This document shows, in pieces, positions 48,497 to 58,453 of a stretch of 64,000 nt of DNA. This stretch comes from Shewanella kaireitica (GTDB taxonomy: Bacteria; Pseudomonadota; Gammaproteobacteria; Enterobacterales; Shewanellaceae): the NCBI RefSeq assembly GCF_023284045.1, contig NZ_JAKIKQ010000009.1:99878-163877 (forward strand), given 5' to 3'. Under the pieces are notes generated by a model, which did no database searches, had not been told where the DNA came from, and was given only the letters and a program-made list of their open reading frames with translations. How positions within the stretch are numbered: the first letter of the stretch is position 1; every line of letters begins with the position of its first letter. The position numbers were made by a program, and so were the translations under genes.

Positions 48497-49708
48497 ATGA
48501 ACAAACTCAGCCGAAATGAAAGACTGACAGTGATCTTAAAACTGCTCAGTGAACACAAAACCTTATCCAATGCCCAACTTGCCAAGTTACTGCAAGTCAC
48601 GCCCAAGACCATTCGTTGCGATCTGGTGTTACTGCAAAACGAGCGACAGGTGATAAGGACTCATGGTGGTGTACAGATCTCAGCGGAGTTCGATGCCGAT
48701 AAATATTGTCTGGATAACCTATTATCACAGTTAACCAGCAATGCCAGTTTATCGAGTCCATCCGCGCAGACTCCTAGTAAACGTAGAGGTAATGAAATGA
48801 ATAACAAGGTGTTTATACTCGGCTCTTTTAATGTCGATATCGTCTCTACATTGGAGCGTTTTCCCCAGCCCGGTGAAACGTTACATGCGCTGAGCAATAA
48901 TATTGGTGCTGGCGGTAAAGGGGCAAACCAAGCTTATGCAGCAGCAAAGGCTGGCGCCAATGTCACCTTTATGACCAAAATCGGTAAAGACCAATTTAGC
49001 CACTTCGCAAAAGAGCATCTGGCAACAACGGGGATCAATAACACTATTATCGCCGAATCAGACAGCAGCCCGACTGGCAATGCCCTCATCTATGTCTGTC
49101 AGCAAACCGGTGAAAACATGATTGCAGTGCACTCTGGTGCCAATACTGAAATTAGCCAGCAAGAGATCATACAAGCGGAGCAACACATTGTGGGGGCTGA
49201 TCTGCTGCTGACTCAACTTGAGAACAATATCGATGCGGTTAAACAGGCGATGCAGATAGCGCACGCCCATGGCGTAAATGTGGTGCTTAACCCAGCGCCC
49301 TACCATAGCGAGACTCCAAGTTTATTGGAGTATGTGGATATGGTGACCCCAAATGAAACTGAAGCGTCTTTGATGACAGGCATCGAAGTGACCGATCTTA
49401 ATAGCGCTAAACAAGCCGCGATAAAAATCAGTGAAATGGGGGGAAACAAAGTGGTTATTACCCGCGGCGCTCAAGGTGTACTTTTGTATGAAAACGGCCG
49501 TTTCAGCGAAGTTGCCGCCATAAAATGCGTGGTGACTGATACCACGGGTGCGGGGGATGCCTTTAACGGCGCGCTGGTTGCGCAAATAGTAAAAGGCGAC
49601 AGCCTATTGGATGCGGCAAGATTTGCCAACGCCTATGCCTCATTGGCTGTAGAGCGTGAAGGCGCAGCGAATATGCCAGATGCGAGCTTAGTCGCTGCAA
49701 GACTTTAA
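48497..49708 (+). CDS. rbsK: DeoR-type HTH fused to ribokinase
   Basis: 403 aa. Residues 1-60 are a DeoR winged HTH (NERLTVILKLLSEH, LLQVTPKTIRCDLVLL, THGGVQ). A linker follows to residue 100, then a complete PfkB-family ribokinase from Met101 (MNNKVFILGSFNVDIV), with NNIGAGGKGANQAYAA and the catalytic DTTGAGDAFNGA. Ribokinase makes ribose-5-phosphate. AGAGG lies seven bases before the Met101 codon at 48797, so a free kinase could also be made. The HTH may sense the substrate or product of its own kinase. The convergent neighbour is a nucleoside hydrolase. Confidence 0.9.
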   Translation: MNKLSRNERLTVILKLLSEHKTLSNAQLAKLLQVTPKTIRCDLVLLQNERQVIRTHGGVQISAEFDADKYCLDNLLSQLTSNASLSSPSAQTPSKRRGNEMNNKVFILGSFNVDIVSTLERFPQPGETLHALSNNIGAGGKGANQAYAAAKAGANVTFMTKIGKDQFSHFAKEHLATTGINNTIIAESDSSPTGNALIYVCQQTGENMIAVHSGANTEISQQEIIQAEQHIVGADLLLTQLENNIDAVKQAMQIAHAHGVNVVLNPAPYHSETPSLLEYVDMVTPNETEASLMTGIEVTDLNSAKQAAIKISEMGGNKVVITRGAQGVLLYENGRFSEVAAIKCVVTDTTGAGDAFNGALVAQIVKGDSLLDAARFANAYASLAVEREGAANMPDASLVAARL

Positions 49709-49756
49709 TAGCCCGAGGTTTAACCGTTTTCCTGCTAGCATAAGTCTGTAAGTCAC

Positions 49757-49789
49757 AAAAAAGCCTAGTGTTAAACACTAGGCTTTTTT
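49757..49789. terminator. Bidirectional terminator, rbsK fusion / nucleoside hydrolase
   Basis: Stem AAAAAAGCCTAGTGT/ACACTAGGCTTTTTT with a three-base loop between convergent genes. Confidence 0.93.
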
Positions 49790-49837
49790 AGCTATGCGCT
49801 CAGCCTAAAAACCGTCCTCAGCTTTCAAGCCCGATAA

Positions 49838-50812
49838 TCACTGCTGCTTTTGGCCGTAATCAATAATGGTTTGGCGGTAAATTTCCAGCAGCTCGGTATC
49901 ATTCACTGCAACGCCAATACGCTGTGGTGTTTGAGTTTGCCACTCATCATGCATGTATTGACGGCCATCGAATTTCTGAATGGTCATCCCTTCAGCAGGT
50001 CCTTCAGTCACCACGCGTACCGGCCCCTCTCTGAGGGTGAACAGCTCTGGCTTAATCACATAAGCAATCGCTGATGGGTCGTGTACATGACAAGCATTTA
50101 AGCCCACTTTCTCTTTGTAAAACTTAAGATAGAAGCGACTAACGTCCCAAATAAACTGACCGACTTCAGCGGCATCATCACGCAGCTTGTCTAAATAGTC
50201 TGCCGTAAAGAAGCTTTGCTCAGTAACATCAAGCCCAATAATCACTACAGGCCAAGCTGCGCCAAATACAATATCAGCAGCATGAGGATCGTCATGGATA
50301 TTAGCCTCTGCATATGGGGTCACATTACCGCGGTGATCATTAACCCCAAATGCGCCGCCCATAATCACCACTTCCTTAACCAAATTCACAATATTAGGCT
50401 CAGCTTGCAGCGCCAACGCTAAATTCGTCAAAGGTCCAATAGCCACTAACGTGATCTCGTTTGGTTCGGCTGTTACCGCGTCAATGATATATTGGTAAGC
50501 TGGGCGACTATCGGCCTTGCCCGCGACATCAGCAGGTACCTGCACATTACCAAAACCACTTTCGCCATGTACCGCTACTGTTGGCCCAACCGGCGGTCTA
50601 ACAATGGGTTTGCTAGCGCCTTCTGCTACATCGGCCTCAAGGCCGTACTTTTGTTTTAGGTACAGAGCGTTATGCGTCGCGCCCGCAATGGTCACGTTAC
50701 CGTAAATAGTGGTTATCGCTTTGAGCTCTATCTCAGGGTGCGCCTCAGCGAACAGGATCGCCATGACATCATCAATCCCTGGATCTGTGTCTAATATTAT
50801 TTTTTTAGCCAT
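49838..50812 (-). CDS. Inosine-uridine preferring nucleoside hydrolase (IunH/Rih family)
   Basis: Cleaves nucleosides to base plus ribose. About 324 aa from the ATG at 50812 (MAKKIILDTDPG); the frame extends 19 codons further upstream. The Ca2+-binding DTDPGIDD motif is at the N-terminus; the other family segments are GPLTNLALAL, VIMGGAFGV, AEANIHDDPHAA and HDPSAIAYV. Ribose released here could feed the adjacent ribokinase fusion. Confidence 0.93.
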   Translation of the reverse strand: MAKKIILDTDPGIDDVMAILFAEAHPEIELKAITTIYGNVTIAGATHNALYLKQKYGLEADVAEGASKPIVRPPVGPTVAVHGESGFGNVQVPADVAGKADSRPAYQYIIDAVTAEPNEITLVAIGPLTNLALALQAEPNIVNLVKEVVIMGGAFGVNDHRGNVTPYAEANIHDDPHAADIVFGAAWPVVIIGLDVTEQSFFTADYLDKLRDDAAEVGQFIWDVSRFYLKFYKEKVGLNACHVHDPSAIAYVIKPELFTLREGPVRVVTEGPAEGMTIQKFDGRQYMHDEWQTQTPQRIGVAVNDTELLEIYRQTIIDYGQKQQ

Positions 50813-50869
50813 TGAATCTATCATCCTGTTTTTGTGATATCGATACCCAGCGGTTGCGCTGTTGCACAT

Positions 50870-51366
50870 TAAGCGCCCTGTGACATAAACATCAATATCA
50901 AATGAGTTAAAAGTGAATACGTAAAAAGCTTAGCAGCTTAACAACCCCCTAATATACGGACAGTGTTAAACAAGGAGTGTGATAAAACCAATAACTTCTA
51001 CAAAAAAGAGAACAACTCGGTTCGTATATCAAACTTGTGCTTTAAAACTACTTTTACTTAGTAGGCATAATGCAGCAATCCCCTTAGCGTCAATGAGCTG
51101 ATTATGGGCTAATCGCCTCCCCTGAAAACAAAAGCATCGTCATTCAAATAACAACCCCCAAGAGCTATCGAATACTAAAGATTACGGTTGAAACTAATTT
51201 TTGTTCAAATTTTATTTTTTGCAAAACAGCTAGGATTGAACACTTATCATTCGCTGATTTAGTCCTATGTTAATCAGCCACTTACAGCCAAACACTCCCA
51301 AGCATAAATCCACAAAACGAATCTGTGATTCAAGTCGCAAATTTTAATAAAGGTTGATAGTTACAG
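50870..51366. other. Gene-free region between nucleoside hydrolase and bet genes
   Basis: AT-rich region holding the divergent promoters. I saw no operon-specific motif on the hydrolase side and no open frame worth reporting. Confidence 0.4.
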
Positions 51367-51381
51367 CTCTAACCATTAGAG
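51367..51381. repeat. Short inverted repeat beside the BetI operator
   Basis: CTCTAA, CCA, TTAGAG, seven bases before the BetI palindrome. It could be part of the promoter architecture; the function is unknown. Confidence 0.4.
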
Positions 51382-51387
51382 TTGTTA

Positions 51388-51407
51388 TTAATTGAACGTT
51401 CAATTAA
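51388..51407 (+). promoter_or_regulatory. BetI operator
   Basis: Perfect 20-bp palindrome TTAATTGAACGTTCAATTAA, 54 bp before betI. It contains the TTGAACGTTCAA core associated with BetI binding. BetI represses bet genes until choline binds. Placement in front of betI-betB-betA fits autoregulation. Confidence 0.85.
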
Positions 51408-51461
51408 CAATTTACACTACAAAAATACTAACAATAATAGCCATTCAGGATCTTGCCTTTT

Positions 51462-52067
51462 ATGCCGCGCCCGCCAATGAAAACTGTCCGCCAACAACAG
51501 CTCATCGACGCCACTTTAGTCTCGGTTGAACAACATGGGTTACACAACACCACCATCAATACGATTAGTGGTTTGGCAGGGTTATCATCAGGGTTAATTA
51601 GCCATTACTTTGGTGGCAAGCAAGGGTTAATTGAAGCAACACAAAAATACCTACTCGATCAGCTTAAACAAGCGCTACTGAGCCGCACGGCAGATAAAGA
51701 GTTACTGCCACTTGCGAGGTTACACGCCATTGTTGAGGCCAACTTTACCGAGTTGCAACGCTCAAGACCGGCAACCAAAACCTGGTTAAGCTTTTGGTCA
51801 CAAGCCATGCACGAGCCAGGGCTTGCAAGGCTGCAACATATCAACAGCCAACGCCTATATAGCAATCTTCTGTTCTCTTTCAAAAAACTACTTCCCGATA
51901 CCAGCGCCATCACTGCAGCTAAACAAACTGCCGCCATGATTGATGGATTTTGGTTGCGTAGTGCCTTGAGCGCTGCACCAGAGAAAGAGTTCGAACAGGC
52001 ACAAATTTTATGTAAGGCCTTTATCGAGGCAGTGATCATGCAGTACGGAGAAACCCGATGTCACTAG
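51462..52067 (+). CDS. betI: TetR-family repressor BetI
   Basis: About 201 aa from the ATG at 51462 ([19 protein letters not shown]), aligning with E. coli BetI MPKLGMQSIRRRQLIDATL; a TTG three codons upstream is less likely. N-terminal HTH with [19 protein letters not shown]. The choline-responsive C-terminal domain is complete ([23 protein letters not shown]). It overlaps betB by ten bases. Confidence 0.95.
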   Translation: MPRPPMKTVRQQQLIDATLVSVEQHGLHNTTINTISGLAGLSSGLISHYFGGKQGLIEATQKYLLDQLKQALLSRTADKELLPLARLHAIVEANFTELQRSRPATKTWLSFWSQAMHEPGLARLQHINSQRLYSNLLFSFKKLLPDTSAITAAKQTAAMIDGFWLRSALSAAPEKEFEQAQILCKAFIEAVIMQYGETRCH

Positions 52068-53521
52068 TTGTATATCCAAACTATATCCATGGACAAGCGC
52101 TCAAAAACAGTAGCGGCGAAACCTTTGAAGTGATTAACCCAGCAACAGGCAAGGTCAACTATTTAGTTGAAGTTGCCGATGAAAAGATCCAACAAGCAGC
52201 AATAGAAAGTGCCAAAGCAGGCTTAGCCGTATGGTCGGCAATGACCACCTTTGAGCGCAGTCGTATTTTACTTAAAGCGGTTGCACTGCTTCGCGAGCGC
52301 AACGACGAGCTAGCAGCAATAGAAGTACAAGATACCGGTAAGCCATGGCAAGAAGCCTCAGTAGTTGATGTGGTGACCGGTGCCGATTCAATTGAGTTCT
52401 TTGCTGGGCTTGCGCCGAGTATCGAAGGCAACCAACAATCGGTTGGCGATGATTTTTATTACACCCGCCGCGAACCTTTAGGCATTTGTGCCGGGATTGG
52501 CGCCTGGAACTATCCGCTACAGATCGCCTGCTGGAAATCAGCCCCCGCACTCGCATGCGGTAATGTGATGATCTTTAAGCCGTCGGAAGAAACGCCCCTT
52601 GGTGCATTAAAGCTTGCAGAGATATTTACCGAAGCTGGCGTACCCGATGGTGTATTCAACGTAGTGCAAGGTGATGGCCGCGTGGGCGCTTGGCTAACGC
52701 ATAATGAAGAGATTGCAAAAGTGTCGTTCACCGGTGAAGTCGGCACAGGCAAAAAAGTCATGGCAGCAGCTGCCAGCTCACTAAAAGAAGTCACTATGGA
52801 GCTTGGCGGTAAGTCACCGCTAATCGTCTTCAACGACGCTGATCTCGACAATGCTGTATCAGCGGCGATGTTAGGTAACTTCTATACCCAGGGCGAAATT
52901 TGCACCAATGGCACACGAGTGTTTGTGCAGCAAGATATCTACCCTCAATTTATTGAAAAACTCCTTAAACGCACTAAAGAGAATATTGTCTGCGGCGATC
53001 CTATGGATCCTGCAACGAACTTTGGCGCGCTCATCTCTAAACCGCACCTGGATAAGGTGATGAGTTACATTGAGATTGGCAAGCAAGAAGGCGCTGAGCT
53101 ACTTGCAGGCGGCCACACTTTAAGCCCTGATAACTGCCCTAACGGCTATTTTGTTGCGCCGACTATTTTTGGTCAGTGCAATGATGAAATGACCTTAAGC
53201 CAACAGGAGATCTTCGGCCCAGTGATGTCGGTACTGCCGTTTAATGATGAAGATGAAGTCATTCGCCGCGCTAATGACACTCGCTTAGGCTTGGCCGCAG
53301 GCGTGTTTACTCAAGACATTACCCGCGCTCACCGCGTGATACATCAGATGCAAGCAGGTATTTGCTGGATAAATGCCTATGGCGCCTCACCAGCAGAGAT
53401 GCCTGTCGGCGGCTATAAGATGTCGGGTATTGGCCGTGAAAACGGCAGCGAAACCCTAAAAGCTTACACTCAAATCAAAGCCGTATACGTGGGTATGCAG
53501 CCTCTTGAAAGTCCATTTTAA
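52058..53521 (+). CDS. betB: Betaine aldehyde dehydrogenase
   Basis: Oxidises betaine aldehyde to glycine betaine with NAD(P)+. 487 aa (490 in E. coli). Catalytic Cys282 in [10 protein letters not shown], the general-base Glu248 in TMELGGKSP, Asn151 in GAWNYPLQ and the cofactor loop [11 protein letters not shown]. It overlaps betI and is followed by betA nine bp later. Confidence 0.97.
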   Translation: MSLVVYPNYIHGQALKNSSGETFEVINPATGKVNYLVEVADEKIQQAAIESAKAGLAVWSAMTTFERSRILLKAVALLRERNDELAAIEVQDTGKPWQEASVVDVVTGADSIEFFAGLAPSIEGNQQSVGDDFYYTRREPLGICAGIGAWNYPLQIACWKSAPALACGNVMIFKPSEETPLGALKLAEIFTEAGVPDGVFNVVQGDGRVGAWLTHNEEIAKVSFTGEVGTGKKVMAAAASSLKEVTMELGGKSPLIVFNDADLDNAVSAAMLGNFYTQGEICTNGTRVFVQQDIYPQFIEKLLKRTKENIVCGDPMDPATNFGALISKPHLDKVMSYIEIGKQEGAELLAGGHTLSPDNCPNGYFVAPTIFGQCNDEMTLSQQEIFGPVMSVLPFNDEDEVIRRANDTRLGLAAGVFTQDITRAHRVIHQMQAGICWINAYGASPAEMPVGGYKMSGIGRENGSETLKAYTQIKAVYVGMQPLESPF

Positions 53522-53530
53522 GGCGCTGAC

Positions 53531-55231
53531 ATGACCTCTAAATCAAACGAAAAGTACGACTATATTATTGTTGGTGCAGGTAGTGCAGGCTGTGTACTCG
53601 CCAACCGTTTATCTGCCGATGCCAACAACAAAGTGCTGCTACTAGAAACCGGTGGTAGCGACAAGAGCATCTTTATTCAGATGCCAACGGCACTGTCTAT
53701 TCCAATGAATACCGCTAAGTATGCCTGGCAGTTTGAAACCGAAGCTGAGCCGCATCTTGATAACCGCCGTATGCACTGCCCTCGAGGCAAGGTACTGGGC
53801 GGTTCCTCATCAATTAACGGCATGGTCTATGTGCGTGGCCATGCGCGTGATTTTGATGAGTGGCAGCAAGAGGGTGCTAAAGGTTGGGATTATGCCCATT
53901 GCCTGCCCTACTTCAAAAAAGCAGAAAGCTGGGCATTTGGTGAAGACGATTACCGCGGCGTAGCCGGACCTCTTGCGGTTAATAACGGCAATGAGATGAA
54001 AAACCCGCTCTATAAAGCCTTTGTAGATGCTGGCGTTGACGCTGGTTACTTAGCCACTGATGACTACAACGGCGCACAGCAAGAAGGTTTTGGCGCCATG
54101 CACATGACCATTAAAAATGGTGTACGCTGGTCAACCTCTAATGCTTATCTGCGCCCTGCGATGAAGCGCAGCAACCTCACCGTTATCACCCATGCATTGG
54201 TGCATAAAGTATTATTTTCGACTAAAGCAGGCGAAAGCAAAAAAGCGGTCGGGGTACACTTTGAGCGCAAAGGTAAGCACATCGAGGTCAACGCCAATAA
54301 AGAGGTCATCCTCTCGGCAGGCTCTGTCGGTTCGCCGCACATTCTACAGCTATCAGGTATTGGTGCAGCCGATACTCTAAAACAAGCTGGCATTGAGCAA
54401 GTGCATGAACTGCCTGGAGTGGGTGAGAATCTACAAGATCACCTAGAGTTCTATTTCCAATTTAAGTGCCTTAAGCCAATATCGCTTAATGGCAAACTCG
54501 ACCCGTTGAATAAGTTATTTATCGGTACCCGTTGGATCTTGAATAAATCTGGACTGGGCGCCACTAATCACTTTGAGTCTTGTGGATTTATTCGCTCAAA
54601 AGCTGGGCTTGAGTGGCCAGACTTACAATATCACTTCCTGCCAGCAGCAATGCGTTATGACGGCAAAGAAGCTTTTGCTGGCCATGGATTTCAGGTGCAC
54701 ATTGGCCATAACAAACCTAAAAGCCGCGGCAGTATTAAAGTGGTTTCTAGTGATGCGCATGTTGCGCCAAGTATTCAGTTTAATTACCTGTCGCATCAAG
54801 ATGATATTGAAGGCTTTCGCGCCTGTGTTCGCCTTACTCGCGAGATCATCAATCAGAACGCACTCGATGAATATCGCGGCGAAGAGATCCAGCCAGGTAT
54901 TAGCGTGCAAACCGATGAGCAGATAGACAGCTTCGTACGAAGCTCAGTTGAGAGTGCTTACCATCCATCTTGCTCATGCAAAATGGGCGAAGACGCGATG
55001 GCAGTGGTTGATTCACAGACCCGAGTACGCGGCATGGAAGGCCTTAGAGTGGTTGATTCCTCTATTTTCCCAACCATTCCAAATGGCAATTTGAATTCGC
55101 CGACCATTATGGTCGCAGAGCGAGCGGCAGACTTGATTTTAGGTCATACGCCATTAGCGCCGAGCACAGCGCCAGTGATTACTGCCAACAATTGGCAGCA
55201 ACAACAGCGCAACCAATTACCAAAGAGATAG
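53531..55231 (+). CDS. betA: Choline dehydrogenase
   Basis: Membrane-associated FAD-dependent GMC oxidoreductase oxidising choline to betaine aldehyde. 566 aa. FAD-binding VGAGSAG at residues 14-20, the GMC signatures [19 protein letters not shown] and [15 protein letters not shown], and the catalytic His region [13 protein letters not shown]. Third gene of the bet operon. Confidence 0.97.
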   Translation: MTSKSNEKYDYIIVGAGSAGCVLANRLSADANNKVLLLETGGSDKSIFIQMPTALSIPMNTAKYAWQFETEAEPHLDNRRMHCPRGKVLGGSSSINGMVYVRGHARDFDEWQQEGAKGWDYAHCLPYFKKAESWAFGEDDYRGVAGPLAVNNGNEMKNPLYKAFVDAGVDAGYLATDDYNGAQQEGFGAMHMTIKNGVRWSTSNAYLRPAMKRSNLTVITHALVHKVLFSTKAGESKKAVGVHFERKGKHIEVNANKEVILSAGSVGSPHILQLSGIGAADTLKQAGIEQVHELPGVGENLQDHLEFYFQFKCLKPISLNGKLDPLNKLFIGTRWILNKSGLGATNHFESCGFIRSKAGLEWPDLQYHFLPAAMRYDGKEAFAGHGFQVHIGHNKPKSRGSIKVVSSDAHVAPSIQFNYLSHQDDIEGFRACVRLTREIINQNALDEYRGEEIQPGISVQTDEQIDSFVRSSVESAYHPSCSCKMGEDAMAVVDSQTRVRGMEGLRVVDSSIFPTIPNGNLNSPTIMVAERAADLILGHTPLAPSTAPVITANNWQQQQRNQLPKR

Positions 55232-55250
55232 CGCCACAAGATAGGTCGCT

Positions 55251-55281
55251 TGGTTTAGCGCAGCATTTAAGCGCTAAGCCA
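55251..55281 (+). other. Hairpin between betA and the BCCT-like gene
   Basis: Eleven-bp stem TGGTTTAGCGC/GCGCTAAGCCA (one G-U) with a nine-base loop, 20 bp after betA. No T-tract follows, so an mRNA-stabilising or processing hairpin is more likely than a terminator. The rest of 55282-55548 shows no gene. Confidence 0.5.
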
Positions 55282-55548
55282 GTCGATGTCCCCAGCGAAC
55301 TGGAGATGATCCGCAATCAATTTGCGCATTTCAAAATAGCTGGGTATAGGCCTCGGTCAGCCTAAGCTAAGTAGGGCTAAATGGCCATAATCGCCAACTG
55401 TAATTTATCAAACCTTAACTTTCGTTAAATCGATAATTAAGGCTTGAGGGATTTTTGCGGCCAAAATTTGGCGCAAGTTAGCATAACAATAATAAACACA
55501 AGGATTTAAACCCATGTTTTATAACAACAATAAGTCGGGAGTTCTGTA

Positions 55549-56766
55549 ATGACTACTTGGCTTACTATAGGGATATTATTTACGTTCGCAGCCATCGCTT
55601 TTGTGATTTATCGCTGGGGCAATGTTAAGTGTGTCGGAGTCACACCCGTGCGTACTTTCACCTTTATCGCCATTTTGTTTACCTCAGGTTTGGACGTGGG
55701 ACTGATTATGTTCCCACTGACGGAGTTTGGCGGTTACGCTGACGTCGCGGCGAGCCCTGAATACGGCTTTACCAATCCACTCGCCATTGAGTTTGGCTTC
55801 TGGGCATTTCTAATCTGGGCGTTTTACTTTCTGACCTGTTTCTATTTCTGTGTCATAGAGCCAAGAGTCAAGTTCTTCGAAATCCCACTGATTAAGTTCA
55901 TCAATAACGTGGTGATTATTGGTACTTGTGCGTTTACCGCTTACCTACTACTGACCAACTTACCTTGGTATCTACCAGAGATGGGCGATGGCGAAACGGT
56001 TGTTAGCAGCTTCTATCTCATCGTATTTGTGATTATTGCCGCTGCAGTTTACTCAAGCACGAGTATTCGCTACGTACGTAAGTTGAGTTTAGCCAGCACT
56101 TGGTTGTTCATGGGCTTAATTGTCTTGATGTGGGCCGGCGCATTCTTATCAAAAGACTCAGGTGTGGGCGAGTTTGTCACTACCTTTGCCATGCTCGGGG
56201 ACTACTTCGGTAATATCCACCAATTTGTGTTGCCATTAAATGATTACCACGAGTTCTACCTTTTCTGGTGGTTTGCTTGGAGCATCATGATTGGTCAGTT
56301 TACTTCTCGCTTTGTCGGCGGCATGAAAACCTATCAGGTATTGATTGCGATGATGGTATTCCCATCACTGCCTATCGCCGTTTGGTTTACGGTGCTGTAC
56401 TACTACAGTGCCAATGAGATAGCCACCACTGGCTTCTACAACATCGCCATGGTGTTAGTGGGCATTACCTTTGTAGTCAACTCACTCGACTCACTGATCC
56501 GCCTATATACCGACAACCTAAACCTTACGGTCGAACGTTTCGGCAAGACCAAATATATCGTCGGCAATATCGTGCTAATGAGTGGTCTGACACTACTGTT
56601 CCAGCTTAACTTCCTTGAGATCCAGTGGGTTGGCGCATTAGCTATTGCACTTATTTTGGCGTGCTTTGGTTATATCTTAGCCACCAAATTTAACAAAGTG
56701 GCTGCGATTGAGCATTCACCAAAAGAAAACAAAATTGATTTTAGCAAAATTGAATTAGCTAACTAA
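55549..56766 (+). CDS. Short BCCT-family betaine/choline/carnitine-type transporter
   Basis: 405 aa, around ten or more membrane helices. The BCCT signature is visible as FYLFWWFAWSIMIGQF followed by TSRFVGGMKTYQ, and the early MFPLTEFGGYADVAASPEYG segment matches the family helix-3 region. Members usually have about 500 residues or more and twelve helices, so this is a compact variant. Its place after betIBA suggests choline uptake, but this is inferred from context. Confidence 0.75.
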   Translation: MTTWLTIGILFTFAAIAFVIYRWGNVKCVGVTPVRTFTFIAILFTSGLDVGLIMFPLTEFGGYADVAASPEYGFTNPLAIEFGFWAFLIWAFYFLTCFYFCVIEPRVKFFEIPLIKFINNVVIIGTCAFTAYLLLTNLPWYLPEMGDGETVVSSFYLIVFVIIAAAVYSSTSIRYVRKLSLASTWLFMGLIVLMWAGAFLSKDSGVGEFVTTFAMLGDYFGNIHQFVLPLNDYHEFYLFWWFAWSIMIGQFTSRFVGGMKTYQVLIAMMVFPSLPIAVWFTVLYYYSANEIATTGFYNIAMVLVGITFVVNSLDSLIRLYTDNLNLTVERFGKTKYIVGNIVLMSGLTLLFQLNFLEIQWVGALAIALILACFGYILATKFNKVAAIEHSPKENKIDFSKIELAN

Positions 56767-56782
56767 TAAGAAAGAAAGGGAA

Positions 56783-57490
56783 ATGATGAAAACAACAATT
56801 AAAAGTCTTGCGCTAGTAGGCCTAATGGCTTTACCTACCTCTGCCTTTGCAGGTGTGAGCTCAACCGTTAACGCAACTTCTGATTACACCTTTAACGGTG
56901 TGAGCCAAACAGACAACGGTCCAGCCCTGCAGGCAAGCCTCGACTATGCAGCCGATGCTGGCTGGTATGTTGGAACTTGGGCATCGAACGTTGATTACGG
57001 CTCTGGCGATGACACTTGGTTAGAACTAGACTTTTACGGCGGTATGTTTTACCAGCTAAGCGAACGTGTTTCACTAGATGCTGGTATTGCTTACTACACT
57101 TACCATGGTGATGACGCTTCTAGCGATTACAAATACCCAGAGGTTTACACCAAATTTGGTTACGCTTCATCAGCTGGTCAAACTGAGCTGAACTTCTGGT
57201 ATACCTGGGATTACTTTGGTGTTGATGCAGGCCACTACATCATGATGGCCGCGCACACATTTACTGTTGCTGAAGGTCACGATATCCGTATTAGCTTTGA
57301 TCGTTCTACCTCTACCGATGAAGCTAAATGGTCTTGGGATGGCGATAAGGCGTATAACCATTACCGCGCTGAATACATGACGAGCTGGAAAGGTTTCGAC
57401 TTTAATCTAGCCGTTGAAGACACCAGCATGGATATCGACACTGCCGATACTCGCGCCGTACTGTCTGTTGCAAGAACCTTTAACTTCTAA
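56783..57490 (+). CDS. TorF-family putative outer-membrane porin
   Basis: 235 aa with a signal peptide (about residues 1-23, ending AFA). The mature part begins GVSSTVNATSDYTFNGVSQ, as in the TorF/TIGR02001 family, has alternating beta strands rich in Tyr, Trp and Gly, and ends with the Phe typical of outer-membrane barrels (TFNF). 16 bp after the BCCT-like gene, suggesting a joint role in osmolyte entry across both membranes. Confidence 0.85.
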   Translation: MMKTTIKSLALVGLMALPTSAFAGVSSTVNATSDYTFNGVSQTDNGPALQASLDYAADAGWYVGTWASNVDYGSGDDTWLELDFYGGMFYQLSERVSLDAGIAYYTYHGDDASSDYKYPEVYTKFGYASSAGQTELNFWYTWDYFGVDAGHYIMMAAHTFTVAEGHDIRISFDRSTSTDEAKWSWDGDKAYNHYRAEYMTSWKGFDFNLAVEDTSMDIDTADTRAVLSVARTFNF

Positions 57491-57521
57491 GATCGCTTAG
57501 CTAAGTTGCACATGCAGTCTA

Positions 57522-57565
57522 AAATACGGTATAACGCTCTGTCGTTATGCCGTATTTTTATTTTT
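57522..57565 (+). terminator. Terminator after the torF-type gene
   Basis: Stem AAATACGG-x-ATAACG/CGTTAT-x-CCGTATTT with a six-base loop followed by T-rich sequence. It closes the bet transcription unit. Confidence 0.85.
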
Positions 57566-57610
57566 GGCATTAAATAGCCGTTAAGTCAGTATCACCAGCA
57601 TGGGAAAGTT

Positions 57611-58099
57611 ATGGAAAAGTACGAAGAATTATTGATCTCATTGCGTCGAGTGATCCGTGCCATTGATATCCATTCTCGGCAGTTGAATAAGCAGTCTGGC
57701 CTCACCGGGCCGCAGCTAATGGTAATGCAAAATATCGAGCAACTTGATGCGCCATTGGCCAAAGAGATCGCCAAAGAGGTGTCTTTAAGTCCAGCCACAG
57801 TAACCACGATTGTCGATAAATTAGAAAGCCGTCAGTTGGTGGTTAGAACTCGCAGTGAGACTGATAAACGTAAGGTACATTTATCACTGAGTGACTCAGG
57901 TAAAGCGCTATTGAGCAATTCGCCAAAGCCGTTACAGGAGCACTTTATTACTCGCTACCAAAATCTAGAGCAGTGGGAACAAAGCCAGCTATTATCGTCA
58001 GTTGAACGTATCGCTTCAATGATGGATGCCAACGAGCTAGATGCTGCACCAGTACTTTTGGTTGGACAGATCCAAGCGGATGATGCCGCTAAGGGCTAA
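57611..58099 (+). CDS. MarR-family regulator, possibly CosR/EctR-like
   Basis: 162 aa with a MarR winged HTH (LTGPQLMVMQNIEQL, VSLSPATVTTIVDKLESRQLV, RSETDKRKVHLSLSDSGKALL). The N-terminal ISLRRVIRAIDIHSRQLNK and the C-terminal ASMMDANELDAAPVL resemble, from memory, Vibrio CosR-type regulators that control ectoine and betaine genes. With the bet genes upstream, an osmotic role is plausible. It is separated from them by a terminator, so it has its own promoter. Confidence 0.8.
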   Translation: MEKYEELLISLRRVIRAIDIHSRQLNKQSGLTGPQLMVMQNIEQLDAPLAKEIAKEVSLSPATVTTIVDKLESRQLVVRTRSETDKRKVHLSLSDSGKALLSNSPKPLQEHFITRYQNLEQWEQSQLLSSVERIASMMDANELDAAPVLLVGQIQADDAAKG

Positions 58100-58153
58100 T
58101 CAGTCAGCATATTTCCATAATGCTTCAAGGCTTGATAGCGCCCTTGCAAGCTA

Positions 58154-58444
58154 TTAACCCACTACCAGTATCACTTTGCTCTTTATTTGAGAGGCTTTAA
58201 TCGGCCCAATCTCGTTAATGCCTACGCTATCCTTATTCTCGCCTTTAAACCAATACCTACCTGTATGGTCAATACCCACTAACGTTTTAACGATGTAACC
58301 ATATCGAGGGTGAAGAAGTTTGATAATGTCACCCACTTTTAATGCCTGTTTATCAAAGTGTTCTGATAGCAGTACAAAATTGCCACTTTTAAGCCGAGGA
58401 AACATGCTGTTTCCAGCGACTTTATTAAGGCTAAAACCAAACAT
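58154..58444 (-). CDS. sodX: Nickel-type superoxide dismutase maturation protease
   Basis: 96 aa signal-peptidase-like (S24/S26) fold. Nucleophile Ser13 in VAGNSMFPRL and general base Lys53 in YIVKTLVGIDH. It lacks a membrane anchor, as expected for the enzyme that trims the SodN propeptide so that His1 can bind nickel. Nine bp after sodN. Confidence 0.88.
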   Translation of the reverse strand: MFGFSLNKVAGNSMFPRLKSGNFVLLSEHFDKQALKVGDIIKLLHPRYGYIVKTLVGIDHTGRYWFKGENKDSVGINEIGPIKASQIKSKVILVVG

Positions 58445-58453
58445 AGCTGTCTA

